A DNA stretch of 64,000 bases from Mucilaginibacter celer (GTDB taxonomy: Bacteria; Bacteroidota; Bacteroidia; Sphingobacteriales; Sphingobacteriaceae): contig NZ_CP032869.1 in NCBI RefSeq assembly GCF_003576455.2, positions 4,092,001 through 4,156,000 on the forward strand, in the 5' to 3' direction. How positions within the stretch are numbered: position 1 is the first letter of the stretch; every line of letters starts with the position of its first letter. The translations under genes were made by a program, and so were the position numbers. Shown piece after piece: positions 9,037 to 19,193 of the stretch. Under the pieces are notes generated by a model. That model saw only the letters and a program-made list of their open reading frames with translations. It did no database searches and was not told the DNA's origin.

Positions 9037-10524
9037 ATGGATTCACTTTCGGAGTTAGTTAATTTGTTAAACAGTAGTGATAAAAAGCATTTCAGACAAT
9101 TTTTAGAGCGAAGAAATAAACGGAATGATGTAAAAAATCTGCAATTACTTGATTTGATAGAAACTGACGATATCAGCGGATTAAATAAGCTTTATAATGT
9201 AGAGAAAAATAATGATGCGTACCACGCCCTGCGTAAAAGACTACAGGATAGCCTGCTGCTTTTCTTATCTCAGAAAACTTTTGAAAGCTCCCATTCGGAT
9301 ACCTACGATGCGTTGCGACTGGTTGTGGTGGGGCGCTTTTTGTTAGAAAACGATGTACCCAAAATAGCCTTTAAATGCCTGGATAAGGCAGAACAGTTAG
9401 CCGAACAGTTAGAGCAATTCAACTTATTGAATGAGCTCTTGTTGCTGAAACTGCAATATGCTCATCTTCCGGAAGCCGAAGATCTCGATGTCCTCACCAC
9501 GCGTTTTATGCATAACCAGCAGCTTATGCAGCGCGAGGCTAAACTCAATATAGCTTATGCCTTTTTGCGGCAGGAATTACAGCAGATTCATCTGAAAGGG
9601 AAGATAGTTAACCTGACCAGCCTGATGATAACAACCATCCGGAAATACAAAATTTCGGTACTCGACCTGATGACCTACAAATCCATCTATCAAATTCTTT
9701 TTATTGCGAGCGAATATGCCGACATACAGCAGAATTATGGATTGATAGAGCGCTACATTAACCGGACAAATCAATTTATACAAGCACAACCGCTTCAAAA
9801 GCATACTTACCTTTTTTACCATATCTCCATCCTGTATTATTTAGCCAACTTTCACCTGCGGCAAAAGGATTTTACCAGGAGCACATCTTACCTTAATGAA
9901 ATGATGGATTTAATGGCGACAGATAGTCGATATTATATTGTATTTTATTTACGCCATCAGTTGCTTTCCGGGCTCAACCTGTTTTTTACGGGCCGGGCTG
10001 AAGATGCCATACAGTTACTACAAAAATCACTCTCCAATACCAATAACCGGTCGAAACCGGAAGATATCGAAGACCTACGGATCTGCATGGTTATGTTTTT
10101 AGCCTTGTGCAATGACCAGAGAAGTTTGAAACAGCTTAGTTTATTAACCCGCACCGATGCCTGGTACGAAAAGAAAATGGGCATGTTATGGACCATCCGG
10201 AAAAACCTGATGGAAATTTTGGTACAGGCACAATTTGGCAACATCGAGCTGGCTACATCGCGGTTAAACAGTTTCCGGCGGAGATACAAAAAATACTTGC
10301 TAAAAACCTCGGAAGAGCGGGTGTTGGTTTTTGTTAAGCAGGTTGAAAAATACCTCATAAAGCCAGATGTTGCTTTTGAACCTTCATATAAAAAAGCAGT
10401 TTTAACCCTGCTTGATGAAGTGGGGAATAACGACATTTTTACGTTAAGTTTTATTGCCTGGTTGATAGCGAGGTGGGAGAAAACAACGGGGTATGAGGTG
10501 GTTTTAAGGTTGGTGCAGAGTTGA
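9037..10524 (+). CDS. alpha-helical repeat protein, unknown function
   Basis: A 495-aa soluble, almost entirely alpha-helical protein without a signal peptide. It begins MDSLSELVNLLNSSDKKHF, a segment I associate with large Bacteroidota proteins of unknown role. Helix pairs with TPR-like spacing appear around residues 105-150 and 280-330 (FTRSTSYLNEMMDLM, AEDAIQLLQKSL). This points to a scaffold or regulatory protein. It is monocistronic, convergent with the TonB-receptor gene that ends at 10591. Confidence 0.6.
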   Translation: MDSLSELVNLLNSSDKKHFRQFLERRNKRNDVKNLQLLDLIETDDISGLNKLYNVEKNNDAYHALRKRLQDSLLLFLSQKTFESSHSDTYDALRLVVVGRFLLENDVPKIAFKCLDKAEQLAEQLEQFNLLNELLLLKLQYAHLPEAEDLDVLTTRFMHNQQLMQREAKLNIAYAFLRQELQQIHLKGKIVNLTSLMITTIRKYKISVLDLMTYKSIYQILFIASEYADIQQNYGLIERYINRTNQFIQAQPLQKHTYLFYHISILYYLANFHLRQKDFTRSTSYLNEMMDLMATDSRYYIVFYLRHQLLSGLNLFFTGRAEDAIQLLQKSLSNTNNRSKPEDIEDLRICMVMFLALCNDQRSLKQLSLLTRTDAWYEKKMGMLWTIRKNLMEILVQAQFGNIELATSRLNSFRRRYKKYLLKTSEERVLVFVKQVEKYLIKPDVAFEPSYKKAVLTLLDEVGNNDIFTLSFIAWLIARWEKTTGYEVVLRLVQS

Positions 10525-10590
10525 AATAATACACGATAATTATTAATCGGATGTTTTTCTGCAAGCAAGATAAGCAATACACACACAGCA

Positions 10591-13500
10591 TTAATTAAAC
10601 AAATACCGCAACCCCACCTGCATAGAATAGGTGGAATTTAAACTCACATCATTTTTAAAGGTATCGGTTATTAACCTTCCACCCACTGTAGCCAGTTGAA
10701 ATGTTGGCTTGATATTACCGCCGGCCCTTACATCGGGCAGATTTGCGGGCACTAAAATGGAGTTGGCGTTCACCAGTTTTTTCAGTCCCCAGTTTTTGTT
10801 GAGGAGGTTGCCTACGTTAAAAACGTCCCATGATAACTGGAGGGTGTGTTTAACAGCTTTATCGCTCAAAACAAAATCGTGCGTAAGTTTAAAATCCCAT
10901 TGATTACGCCATGGTAGGGTGGCCCCGTTTCGTTCAGCATACCGTCCTTTGCGGGTGCGTAGGTAGGCATCCTGATCGATGTATTTAAAAAAGGCATCGC
11001 TTTGTTGCAAAGCGGTATAGGTAACTTTTGCAGGCTGATTTACAGTCAAAGGCACAAAAGTAATTTCCGAAGGATCGCGCGAAACGTAGATGAGCGATTT
11101 ATTGGTACCGTCATGGTTAAAATCCTGTGCATAGGTATAGGAAAACCGGCCGTCAACAGCGCCCTGGTAAACCAAACCAGCGCTTAAAGCAAATTTTTTA
11201 AGATAATTTTTGCGGTAAATAAATGAAGCCACTACCCGGTTGGGGCTTACATAGCCTGCATAACCCAATTCGGGCGTATTGATGCCGTTAACAGTTGGTT
11301 TGGCGTATAGCGCCGATAAAGTTTGATCACCATCACCATCGTTTAAATTCTTAGCCATGCTTTTAATATACGCTGCAGACATCGAGAAACCGCCCCAAAT
11401 TTTCCGCTCTAACTGAAACGTGGCCGACCAATAATAACCTCTCGATGAATTGCTCACCACCACCGCGTTAAACGGCGAATTACCTTTAGCATCGGGCATC
11501 CCGGCGGCATTTAACGGATTAATAAAACGTTGGTTATTAGTTGCCGGATATACCAGCCGGTTATCCGGGTAACCGGCAATATCGAGGTGCTTTGGCGTTA
11601 CCAGGTTGGCATCGTTAAAAACAATGGCGTTAATATCTTTATTATAAAGCACCTCGGCAGTTCCGGTAAAACCTGCCGGTAAGCGCACATCAAGGCCAAC
11701 GCTGCTTTTCCAGGTTTGGGGCATTTTAAACTCTTTTGATAGTACGCTGGTTATGGCGGGCAAACCGGGTTGCTGGGTAGCGATATCCGGGATATATTTT
11801 TGCGGATCTGGACTGAATGGGCCGGGCGTATTTTGCCTGCCCTGCCAGGTTTGGGTTACCTGCTGCAAACCCGAGTACCGGGCCTGGCTTATGATCCATA
11901 CAAATGGAATACGCCCGGTAAATACACCTGTACCGCCCCGCAGGCGAAGCTTTTCTTCCCGGCCAAGATAGGTAGAGAACCCTATACGCGGCGATAGTAG
12001 CAGCGAAACAAAAGGTAGTTGTGAGGTATGCAGATGCAGCCCGTTGGCAAAACTAAGTTTGGCAATACCCTCATTCTCGGCCAAACCCTCAGGGAACCAT
12101 GGGATATCAAACCTAAACCCGGCCGTAATGCTCGAGCGCTTGCCGAGTATAATGGTGTTCTGTGCAAACAAGGCCAGGTTAGCGTATTTAAAATTATAAG
12201 ATGGCTGCGCGGTACCCGGAACGGTTGAATAAGTAATGGCATAATCAACCGGTGATTTGCCGGATACAAAATCATCCCATGATGCAAAAGTGTAATATCC
12301 GGTACCAAAAGGAATGTAAGTGTTGCTGGTGCGGCTGTAATCAACCTGCGCACCGGCCAACCAGTTGTTTTTACCATGGTTCCAGTTAATGTAATCAATC
12401 AGTGAGGCCAGGGTTACATTGCGGCTGTTTCCGTAAGTAAAAGGCTCGTAGCCGAATGATGTAAACGGGATACCATCCTTCAAAATATCAACAAAAGGAA
12501 AAGGTTTACTGTCTGATTGCCGCGGTTCGTACTGGCGGGTGTATGATGCCCTCAGCGTATTATAAACGCCGGAGTTTAGTTTAGCATTCCACTCGGCAGC
12601 CAATGAATAAAAATTGGATTTGGTGCTGAAGTTTGAATTGCTGAACGGCAGGGCATTGATACTACGCCGCCCCGCCCCTGCCGGGAAGGCGGTTAAAGGG
12701 CTGCGTGACCCGTTAACCAACTCGGGCCGGGTACTAACTAATTGATTATACCGGATGCTGAAGGTATTGTTATCGCCTATATTCCAATCTATCCGCCCCA
12801 ATATCTTGTAACTTTTGTTTTCAAACTCGTAATTACCGTAACCGCCCGGATCATAGCGATAGGTATCGCGCAGGTAATTGCCAATCTGGTTCAGTTCGGT
12901 TACCGTGGGGCGGGCTGTGTTGGGGCCGCTGCCGTAGGGCATATCCGCAGTCGCGGGAATCAGTTGTTGAGGATTATACTTTTCATTTTCGCCTTCAGCG
13001 CTAAAAAAATAAAAAAGCTTATTGGCGATGATGGGGCCGCCTATCCTAATGCCATCCTGGTGATAAGACAGGTTTCTTTTATCAAACGAAGCATTACCCG
13101 TGTGGTAACCGTAACTGTTTTGGTTGCGGTAAAAGCGATAAACAGAAGCCTCAGTAAGGTTAGAGCCTGCACGAGTGGTGATGTTGATGGTACTGCCAAT
13201 AAATCCCGATTCCCAAATGGCATTAAATGGTGCCACATTTACCGAAAGCCTGTCGATAGCATCCAACGATACCGGCTGCGCACCGTTACCCGGCAAATTA
13301 TCACCTACGCCAAAATTGTTATTAAATTCCGAGCCATCAATAGTAATAAAATTTTGCCGGTAATTGCCACCCGCTATTGCCGGCCCGAATGACTGCGGGG
13401 TGAGCCTGATAAAATCATTAACGCTTCGTTTTATGGTAGGCAGGCTATTAAGATTTTGTCTGTTATTTTTTACCGATGGGCCGGTTTGGGTAGTTGTTAA

Positions 13501-13887
13501 CACAGGCCTTGTTATTGGCGATGCACTTACCCGCACTTCCTGAAGTTGGGTTTGTTTGTTTTTTAAGGTTACGTTTAATACTTCAGGCTCATCAAGTCCT
13601 AAATAAACGTCTTGCTGAATGAACGGTTCGTAACCTGTGTAAGAGATCTCAATTTGATATGGGCCGCCGGGCTTCAGATCGGGCAGATAAAAACGGCCTG
13701 CTTTATTGCTTGAGCAGCCATATTGGGTTGATGCGGGCTGGTAAACCACACGAATCACGGCCCCCTCGATAAACACTTTATTCTGGTCGCAAACAATGCC
13801 CGATAAATTGCTTTTGGTGGTTTGCGCCAAAAGCAGGTAAGGGATCAGCATCATCGCCCCAAATAAAAAACACCTCAACTTAAACAT
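10591..13887 (-). CDS. TonB-dependent receptor, Oar-like
   Basis: A 1098-aa outer-membrane transporter. A signal peptide (ending LLLAQT) precedes a CarboxypepD_reg domain (about 27-115), a plug domain (about 125-235) and a long C-terminal beta-barrel with alternating aromatic strands, ending in the aromatic-terminal VGLRYLFN expected for BAM recognition. There is no STN domain at the N-terminus, so no direct FecR signalling module is visible. There is no SusD partner. It lies downstream of another receptor on the same strand but is separated by a strong hairpin, so it probably has its own promoter. Ligand unknown. Confidence 0.9.
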   Translation of the reverse strand: MFKLRCFLFGAMMLIPYLLLAQTTKSNLSGIVCDQNKVFIEGAVIRVVYQPASTQYGCSSNKAGRFYLPDLKPGGPYQIEISYTGYEPFIQQDVYLGLDEPEVLNVTLKNKQTQLQEVRVSASPITRPVLTTTQTGPSVKNNRQNLNSLPTIKRSVNDFIRLTPQSFGPAIAGGNYRQNFITIDGSEFNNNFGVGDNLPGNGAQPVSLDAIDRLSVNVAPFNAIWESGFIGSTINITTRAGSNLTEASVYRFYRNQNSYGYHTGNASFDKRNLSYHQDGIRIGGPIIANKLFYFFSAEGENEKYNPQQLIPATADMPYGSGPNTARPTVTELNQIGNYLRDTYRYDPGGYGNYEFENKSYKILGRIDWNIGDNNTFSIRYNQLVSTRPELVNGSRSPLTAFPAGAGRRSINALPFSNSNFSTKSNFYSLAAEWNAKLNSGVYNTLRASYTRQYEPRQSDSKPFPFVDILKDGIPFTSFGYEPFTYGNSRNVTLASLIDYINWNHGKNNWLAGAQVDYSRTSNTYIPFGTGYYTFASWDDFVSGKSPVDYAITYSTVPGTAQPSYNFKYANLALFAQNTIILGKRSSITAGFRFDIPWFPEGLAENEGIAKLSFANGLHLHTSQLPFVSLLLSPRIGFSTYLGREEKLRLRGGTGVFTGRIPFVWIISQARYSGLQQVTQTWQGRQNTPGPFSPDPQKYIPDIATQQPGLPAITSVLSKEFKMPQTWKSSVGLDVRLPAGFTGTAEVLYNKDINAIVFNDANLVTPKHLDIAGYPDNRLVYPATNNQRFINPLNAAGMPDAKGNSPFNAVVVSNSSRGYYWSATFQLERKIWGGFSMSAAYIKSMAKNLNDGDGDQTLSALYAKPTVNGINTPELGYAGYVSPNRVVASFIYRKNYLKKFALSAGLVYQGAVDGRFSYTYAQDFNHDGTNKSLIYVSRDPSEITFVPLTVNQPAKVTYTALQQSDAFFKYIDQDAYLRTRKGRYAERNGATLPWRNQWDFKLTHDFVLSDKAVKHTLQLSWDVFNVGNLLNKNWGLKKLVNANSILVPANLPDVRAGGNIKPTFQLATVGGRLITDTFKNDVSLNSTYSMQVGLRYLFN

Positions 13888-13974
13888 GCTGTTTGGTATT
13901 ACAGGTTGTTACGTATCGATGTATTTTGAGGAGGACAAATGCTAAGTAAATTTTGCATCATAAGCTTTAATTTA

Positions 13975-14017
13975 AACATCAAAAACGGACTGGTAAAACC
14001 CGCCCGTTTTTGATGTT
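13975..14017 (-). terminator. terminator of the upstream TonB receptor gene
   Basis: A perfect 14-bp inverted repeat (AACATCAAAAACGG / CCGTTTTTGATGTT) lies 30 bp after the stop codon of the receptor gene at 14047-17256. On the minus strand the T-rich arm is part of the stem. It separates the two receptor genes transcriptionally. Confidence 0.7.
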
Positions 14018-14046
14018 ATTGTTAATTGTTTGTTTACACTACATTA

Positions 14047-17000
14047 TTAAAATGAATAGCGCGCGCCCAACTGAATTTGGTATGGTGTACCATTGGCAGT
14101 TGTTACGCCCACGTTTTCGTTTACTCGGTAGCTGTATTGTTTTGTTGCCTGGTTAAAGCCCGTAACGGTGTACAACGTTTGCTGACCAAGGTTATAGTTA
14201 ACACCTTTGTTTTTATTTAACAGGTTGGCAAAGTTGAACACATCGGCAGTTAGCGTAAGTTGTTGGGTTTTAAAAGTGTGGAAACTTTTAGATAACCTAA
14301 CATCAAACGTGCCCGAAAATGGGTTGCTGCCACCATTCCTGTTGGCAATTTTACCGATGCTTTTTTTGATGTAATCTTTAGCGCGGTTATCAGGGTTGTT
14401 CAACACTTTTTCCATCGAGGCTTTTACAGCTGCCGGGGTATTCGGATTGTTTGGATCAAATACGAAGGCTAAGTCGTTATCCGTTCCCGGTCCGCCCACA
14501 AAGTCGCCGTTAATGTCCGAATCAACAGTTAATGAATAACGGGTACCACCGCTGCCGGTAAATCTGCCACTGAAAGAGAAACCTTTCCAGGTTGGGGTTG
14601 AACCGTAAACTACGATCTTGCTCCTGAACTGGTTGTCTGAATAATCCATCTCGCTCAAATCGCGCGGATCAGATTTTATAGGGCGGAAGGTAGAAGTATT
14701 GGCTACGTTACCGTTGTATGAGGTATTATCCTTTGTATTGTTCCAGGTATAGCTGAACGACAGGAAACCATCTTTGTAATAACGGAAATCGCCATCAAAT
14801 ACAAACGCTTGTTGGTTAAGCTTTGCACCGTTGGTCAGTTCAAGTGTACGACCCACTAATTGAGTTTTGCGGCCCTGAACGTTATCGGTAACACCTGACG
14901 ATGAAATGGTATTGGCCGGTACAAACACACCGCGGTTAGCCTCGTTAGATAGGGTGAAGTAAGGCTGATCAACCAAATTCCTATCCAGATAAACATAGTT
15001 ATTGGTAGTACGACTTATCAGCAAATTCACGCCTAAACGCAGGTAATCGCCAAACAGGTGGTTATAGCTTAAGTTAGCTTTGTAAATGGTAGGGATCTGC
15101 AAATGCGGATCGTTAAGGTTGATGGTTGATACCGTTGGTGCACCCGGGATTAAACCGGGAGCTGTAGACGGATCGTTACGGTAAGCCGGGAAGTTTGGCT
15201 TAGGCACCAGGTTGGTGCCTGTGTTTGGCCTGGTAATATCGATAGAGGCAACTTTGGTACCGCTGTTCTGGATGTTATTTACCTGCGCGTAGTTGATAGG
15301 ATTGGCCGAGAAGATACCACCGCCTAAACGGATAATATCAGTCTTTTTGCCTTTCACATCCCATGATAATTGCATCCTTGGCTGGAAGTTGTTCCAATCG
15401 GTTGGGTTGGCATCTGTTCTCAAGCCCAAAGCTTTGTCAACAACCGGGTTGTAATCGCCTTTGGTTAAATAGCTGGTTAAATCCCAACGTAAACCGAAGG
15501 TAGCGCTCACATTTTTTACCGGCTCGAATTGCACCTGGCCAAAAGCCGACAGGTTTAACACATATTGCTGTACCGATGGGATACCATCGATAGGCACTTC
15601 GCGCACAAAACGGGTTGGGTTAAGGTCATCAAACTCTTTAATGTTGTTGAAAATGAACCTGCCGTTTTGCTCGTTCGAGATGTAAGTATTCAGGTAAGTT
15701 AACGTGTTATCAGTACCAAATGTAAAGTTGTATTTGCCTTTGGTTAGGTAACTGGTGTTCACCAATTGCAACTGGTTTTCCAGATCGCTCTCCGGTGTAA
15801 AACGCTGACCGCCCAATTGTACCGAAGTACTGCCGATAGTTCCGTTTGGCAGGGTTGAGCGCACGGTAACAATAGCGCGCGGGATATTTGCCGCCGGGAG
15901 CTGGTTGTTCGGCGTATAATCACGCTTAGCACTTTGCCATTGTAATTTCAACTCGTTCAAAAAGCTTGAGCTGAACTGGGTACGTAAGGATGCCAGCGTG
16001 GTGTTCTCGCGCGATTTGAAGTTACCGTAAGTTTCAAACAGGTTGATGTTCGAGTTATCATCGGTACTGTTCGGGTTGTTCCAATCGCTGTAGTTGTTGC
16101 GGATGGTTAAACGGTTTTTATCGTTGATCTGCCAATCGATACGGGCAAAAAACGTGTTAGCCGTAGTTTTTCTCGGAAACTCACCCACCTGCGGACCGCT
16201 ACCTAAGCCGTATTTTGCACGGCCGATATTGATCACGCTATCCAGCATACCTTTACTGATGCGCAGGGATATAGCATCAGCATCCGATTTGATATCGGCA
16301 ATATAAAACGGTGCCGATTGCTCCTGGCGGTCGAGCGCGGTAAAGAAGAACAATTTATCCTTTACGATAGCGCCGCCTAAACTAAAACCATACTGGTTAG
16401 TAGTAAAGTTTTGCTCGCGTTTGTTACCGCGGATATCATAAGAACTGGCCAAAGCATCTGAACGGTAATAATCAAAAGCCGAACCGGTAAGCGTGTTGGT
16501 ACCCGATTTGGTAACCGCGCTAACCGTGCCGCCACCTGCACGACCTTGCGAAACATCATAAATATTGGTTGATACCTCAAATTCGCGGATGGCCTCTAAC
16601 GATAACGAGTACGGACCGCTACCTACCGCGCCTGATGTTAAATTGCTACGGGCACTGGTACCATCAATCACGTAGTTGGTTGATGATGGCAGCTGGCCGC
16701 TCACCGAACCGCCGTTTGAGGTTGGCGCAAGCGATAATAAGTTAGTAAAATTACGGTTCAGCGCAGGGATCTGCTGAATGGTACGGGCGTTGATAGAGGT
16801 ACTGCCGCCCAAACGATCATTACGGCTGCTTAGCGTGTTGGCTTTAACTACAACTTCTTTCAAACCGAGAGTATTGTTCGACATTAAAAAGTCTACCACT
16901 ACCCTATCGCCCTGGTTAACCGAAATTTCGTTTTTAACCTGCGAATCGTAGCCTACAAAAGATGCTTTAACTACATACTGTTTGCCCAAAGGTAACTGGC

Positions 17001-17256
17001 GGAAAGTGTATTTACCCTCATTATTAGTTACGCTTGATGAACGGAAACCGTTTGAAGTATTTTGAATTAAGATGGTTACGCCGGGCATAGCCGCGCCTTT
17101 AGCATCCTTTACCTGGCCGGAAATGGATGCATCTGTTGATTGGGCGAAGGCTGCGTTGCCTGTTGTTAAAAAAAGTATCACCATAAGTGATAATGGGATC
17201 TGAATAAAAATTTTTCTTTCCAGGATTTTTTTTCCTATTTGGATAAAAAGGTGCAT
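14047..17256 (-). CDS. TonB-dependent receptor, Oar-like
   Basis: A 1069-aa outer-membrane protein. The N-terminus has a signal segment ending NAAFAQS, then a CarboxypepD_reg domain (about 43-130, ISGQVKDAKGAAMPGV), a plug (about 140-245 with NYVIDGTSARS) and a large beta-barrel ending IQLGARYSF. It lacks a SusC-type TonB box region and a SusD neighbour and matches the Oar-like group. It follows FecR on the same strand (gap 120 bp), so it is the likely target of the sigma/anti-sigma pair, but it has no STN domain. Ligand unknown; a link to phospholipase products is only a guess from context. Confidence 0.9.
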   Translation of the reverse strand: MHLFIQIGKKILERKIFIQIPLSLMVILFLTTGNAAFAQSTDASISGQVKDAKGAAMPGVTILIQNTSNGFRSSSVTNNEGKYTFRQLPLGKQYVVKASFVGYDSQVKNEISVNQGDRVVVDFLMSNNTLGLKEVVVKANTLSSRNDRLGGSTSINARTIQQIPALNRNFTNLLSLAPTSNGGSVSGQLPSSTNYVIDGTSARSNLTSGAVGSGPYSLSLEAIREFEVSTNIYDVSQGRAGGGTVSAVTKSGTNTLTGSAFDYYRSDALASSYDIRGNKREQNFTTNQYGFSLGGAIVKDKLFFFTALDRQEQSAPFYIADIKSDADAISLRISKGMLDSVINIGRAKYGLGSGPQVGEFPRKTTANTFFARIDWQINDKNRLTIRNNYSDWNNPNSTDDNSNINLFETYGNFKSRENTTLASLRTQFSSSFLNELKLQWQSAKRDYTPNNQLPAANIPRAIVTVRSTLPNGTIGSTSVQLGGQRFTPESDLENQLQLVNTSYLTKGKYNFTFGTDNTLTYLNTYISNEQNGRFIFNNIKEFDDLNPTRFVREVPIDGIPSVQQYVLNLSAFGQVQFEPVKNVSATFGLRWDLTSYLTKGDYNPVVDKALGLRTDANPTDWNNFQPRMQLSWDVKGKKTDIIRLGGGIFSANPINYAQVNNIQNSGTKVASIDITRPNTGTNLVPKPNFPAYRNDPSTAPGLIPGAPTVSTINLNDPHLQIPTIYKANLSYNHLFGDYLRLGVNLLISRTTNNYVYLDRNLVDQPYFTLSNEANRGVFVPANTISSSGVTDNVQGRKTQLVGRTLELTNGAKLNQQAFVFDGDFRYYKDGFLSFSYTWNNTKDNTSYNGNVANTSTFRPIKSDPRDLSEMDYSDNQFRSKIVVYGSTPTWKGFSFSGRFTGSGGTRYSLTVDSDINGDFVGGPGTDNDLAFVFDPNNPNTPAAVKASMEKVLNNPDNRAKDYIKKSIGKIANRNGGSNPFSGTFDVRLSKSFHTFKTQQLTLTADVFNFANLLNKNKGVNYNLGQQTLYTVTGFNQATKQYSYRVNENVGVTTANGTPYQIQLGARYSF

Positions 17257-17326
17257 ATTTAGTTGCGATAATTAATTTTGACGAGTTAATTAAATGGGCC
17301 GGTGCTGCTACAGCGCCCGCTTTTGC

Positions 17327-17361
17327 AGCCGGAAGTGCGGGATCACCTCCGGCTTTTTTTG
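17327..17361. terminator. hairpin between FecR and receptor genes
   Basis: A stem AGCCGGA / TCCGGCT with a loop of about 14 nt is followed on the plus strand by a run of seven T. All neighbouring genes run on the minus strand, where the hairpin is preceded by A7, so it may act as an attenuator between FecR and the receptor rather than as a simple terminator. Confidence 0.45.
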
Positions 17362-17376
17362 TTTACTGATGTTGCT

Positions 17377-18381
17377 TTATTTCATGCCGTTTGCTGAAGG
17401 GTTAATGGTTAATTTATCAGGGGTAAGTTCATAACTCATCCCGGTACGCAGGGTTAACTCAGGTAGGGATGTATTGAGATCCATGGTGCCAAGATTGATG
17501 GTATACTGATGCCTGTCCAATTCCGGGTGTTTGACGATTGCCCGGATTTTGAAATGGCGTGAAAGTTCTTCTGCTATTTGTGGTAGGGTGAGTTTGTCTA
17601 AATAAAGTGTTCCGTTTGTTTTCCAGCCTTGTATCAGTTCAGGAGATTTGGCTATTAGCTGGCTTTTTTGATCGGTCACATTGTAAACCAAGCCCTGCCC
17701 CTGGCTGATTGACCGGTTTAAAATCTCCGATTTTCCTGAGTTACTTAAGCGCTCAACAGCTACTTTGCCCGAGGCTACTTCAACCCTGTATTCAGTTTCC
17801 GGATGATAAGCTCTGATATTGAAAGATGTGCCGATATCGCGGGTAATGATACTACCGGTTGTAACAGTGAAAGGGTTATTGGCATCGTGCTTTACTTCAA
17901 AAAAGGCCTCGCCTTTATCTAAATAAATTGAGCGTTGTTTGAATGGTGTGGGTACCCTTAGAGTAGTCGCTGCGTTTAGCCAGATGGTTGAACCATCTGC
18001 CAGTTCAACTTTTTGAACCTGGCCATTGCCGGTTTGGTATGTTTGGAATACCAGCGCGGGGTTATCTATTGTGGTGTTGTGTTTTTTGTAATATAAACCA
18101 ACGGCTATACCTGCTAATAAAATGATACAGGCGGCGCGCAACCATGTAGCCTGGCTAAGTTTACGAACCACGCCAACCGGCTTTATCGGCTGCATAACGC
18201 GTTGGTGTAATTCTTTATAGATCCGTGCTTCCTGTTCAGGATCTTTGAGCAGGTCAACTATCTCTTCATCCTGGTGTTGATCAAACCAATCGTCAATTAT
18301 TTCTTTTTGCGATTGATGGATCGATCCTTCTTCGTATTGCTCAAACAGATTTTTTAGTGCCTCGTACTTTTTACTCTTCAT
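17377..18381 (-). CDS. FecR-family anti-sigma factor
   Basis: A 334-aa inner-membrane regulator. I choose the ATG at 18381 (MKSKKYEALKNLF) over an in-frame ATG 27 bp upstream, because homologues begin with such a short cytoplasmic helix. The cytoplasmic part (1-80) is followed by one transmembrane helix (about 83-100), the FecR beta-domain (about 115-215, with ADGSTIWLNAATTLRVP) and a C-terminal DUF4974-type secretin-like domain (about 255-330). It would hold the adjacent ECF sigma factor until signalled through the envelope. A strong terminator separates it from the sigma gene upstream. Confidence 0.88.
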   Translation of the reverse strand: MKSKKYEALKNLFEQYEEGSIHQSQKEIIDDWFDQHQDEEIVDLLKDPEQEARIYKELHQRVMQPIKPVGVVRKLSQATWLRAACIILLAGIAVGLYYKKHNTTIDNPALVFQTYQTGNGQVQKVELADGSTIWLNAATTLRVPTPFKQRSIYLDKGEAFFEVKHDANNPFTVTTGSIITRDIGTSFNIRAYHPETEYRVEVASGKVAVERLSNSGKSEILNRSISQGQGLVYNVTDQKSQLIAKSPELIQGWKTNGTLYLDKLTLPQIAEELSRHFKIRAIVKHPELDRHQYTINLGTMDLNTSLPELTLRTGMSYELTPDKLTINPSANGMK

Positions 18382-18521
18382 TCCATAGCATAGCGCATGA
18401 AAAGCCAAAAAGTACTTTAATAAATAGTTAAGCTTTTATTAATAATTGCAACACGATATTATGATTCATTATAATCTCCGTGCCTTTGTTGGTGTTGTCA
18501 CCATAGGTGTTCGGAAGAAAT

Positions 18522-18561
18522 AAAAAAGCGGGGGAATTGTGCGATTCCCCCGCTTTTTTTT
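18522..18561. terminator. strong bidirectional terminator between sigma and FecR genes
   Basis: A near-perfect stem AGCGGGGGAAT / ATTCCCCCGCT is flanked by A6 on one side and T8 on the other, a textbook intrinsic terminator in both directions. It sits only 5 bp beyond the stop codon of the ECF sigma gene. It implies that FecR is transcribed mainly from its own promoter. Confidence 0.85.
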
Positions 18562-18566
18562 GATAA

Positions 18567-19148
18567 TTACAATACTGCGTTCACCACCAAAACCGTTAAA
18601 TAAATCAACGAGCCCTGCTCCACAGAAATCCTTAACCTGCGCAAAGCCTCAGAGATATTGTTCTTCACAGTTTGCTCAGAAAGCTTCAGCTCAGCAGCAA
18701 TCTCACGGATGGATTTATCTTCATAACGGCTTAACCTGAAGCATTGCCGCATATTGAACGGCATTTTTGAAAGCTCAACATCAACAGTTTGCGTTACTTC
18801 CTTCAACAGTAACTGCTCATCGCTGGCATCGGATAATTTAACAGCTTCGGACAGTACCTCCACACCTTGTAAGCGCACTTTATCTTTCCTGAAAGCCGAC
18901 ATTACATTGCTGCGGGCAACCGTGTTCAGGTAAGGCAGAAAAGAATCGCCAACGTACAGGTTTTCTCTGTTTTTCCAGAGGTGTAAAAAAACATCCTGCA
19001 AAACATCTTTGGTATGGTCTTCATCGCGGGTTAGGCGGTAAACAAATGAAAACAGGCTTTTCCAGTGCCGGTTAAAAAGCATCTGGAAAGCCTGTTCATT
19101 TCCGAGGGCGATATCCTGCAGTAATTCTTTGTCAGACTGATTGACCAT
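18567..19148 (-). CDS. ECF RNA polymerase sigma factor, FecI-like
   Basis: A 193-aa sigma-70 factor of the extracytoplasmic-function type. Region 2 lies at about 20-90 (FQMLFNRHWKSLFSFVYRL, DVLQDVFLHLWKNRE) and region 4 at about 125-178 (FRLSRYEDKSIREIAAELK, LSEQTVKNNISEALRRL, the HTH that reads -35). It belongs to the Bacteroidota FecI-like subgroup paired with FecR. It follows the phospholipase gene by only 45 bp on the same strand, so it may be co-transcribed with it, and it is cut off from FecR by a terminator. Confidence 0.9.
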   Translation of the reverse strand: MVNQSDKELLQDIALGNEQAFQMLFNRHWKSLFSFVYRLTRDEDHTKDVLQDVFLHLWKNRENLYVGDSFLPYLNTVARSNVMSAFRKDKVRLQGVEVLSEAVKLSDASDEQLLLKEVTQTVDVELSKMPFNMRQCFRLSRYEDKSIREIAAELKLSEQTVKNNISEALRRLRISVEQGSLIYLTVLVVNAVL

Positions 19149-19193
19149 AAAACAGATCGGAGAACATTAGTAATTAGCCCTTCGTCAAAATAA

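Noticed and set aside
12742..13392. A 216-codon plus-strand gene inside the TonB receptor
   Set aside because: It is antisense to a well-supported receptor gene, has no recognisable domain and reflects codon bias of the real gene.
10591..17256. SusC/SusD-type utilisation locus
   Set aside because: Both receptors are Oar-like, no SusD lipoprotein lies next to either, and no glycan-active enzyme is in this block.
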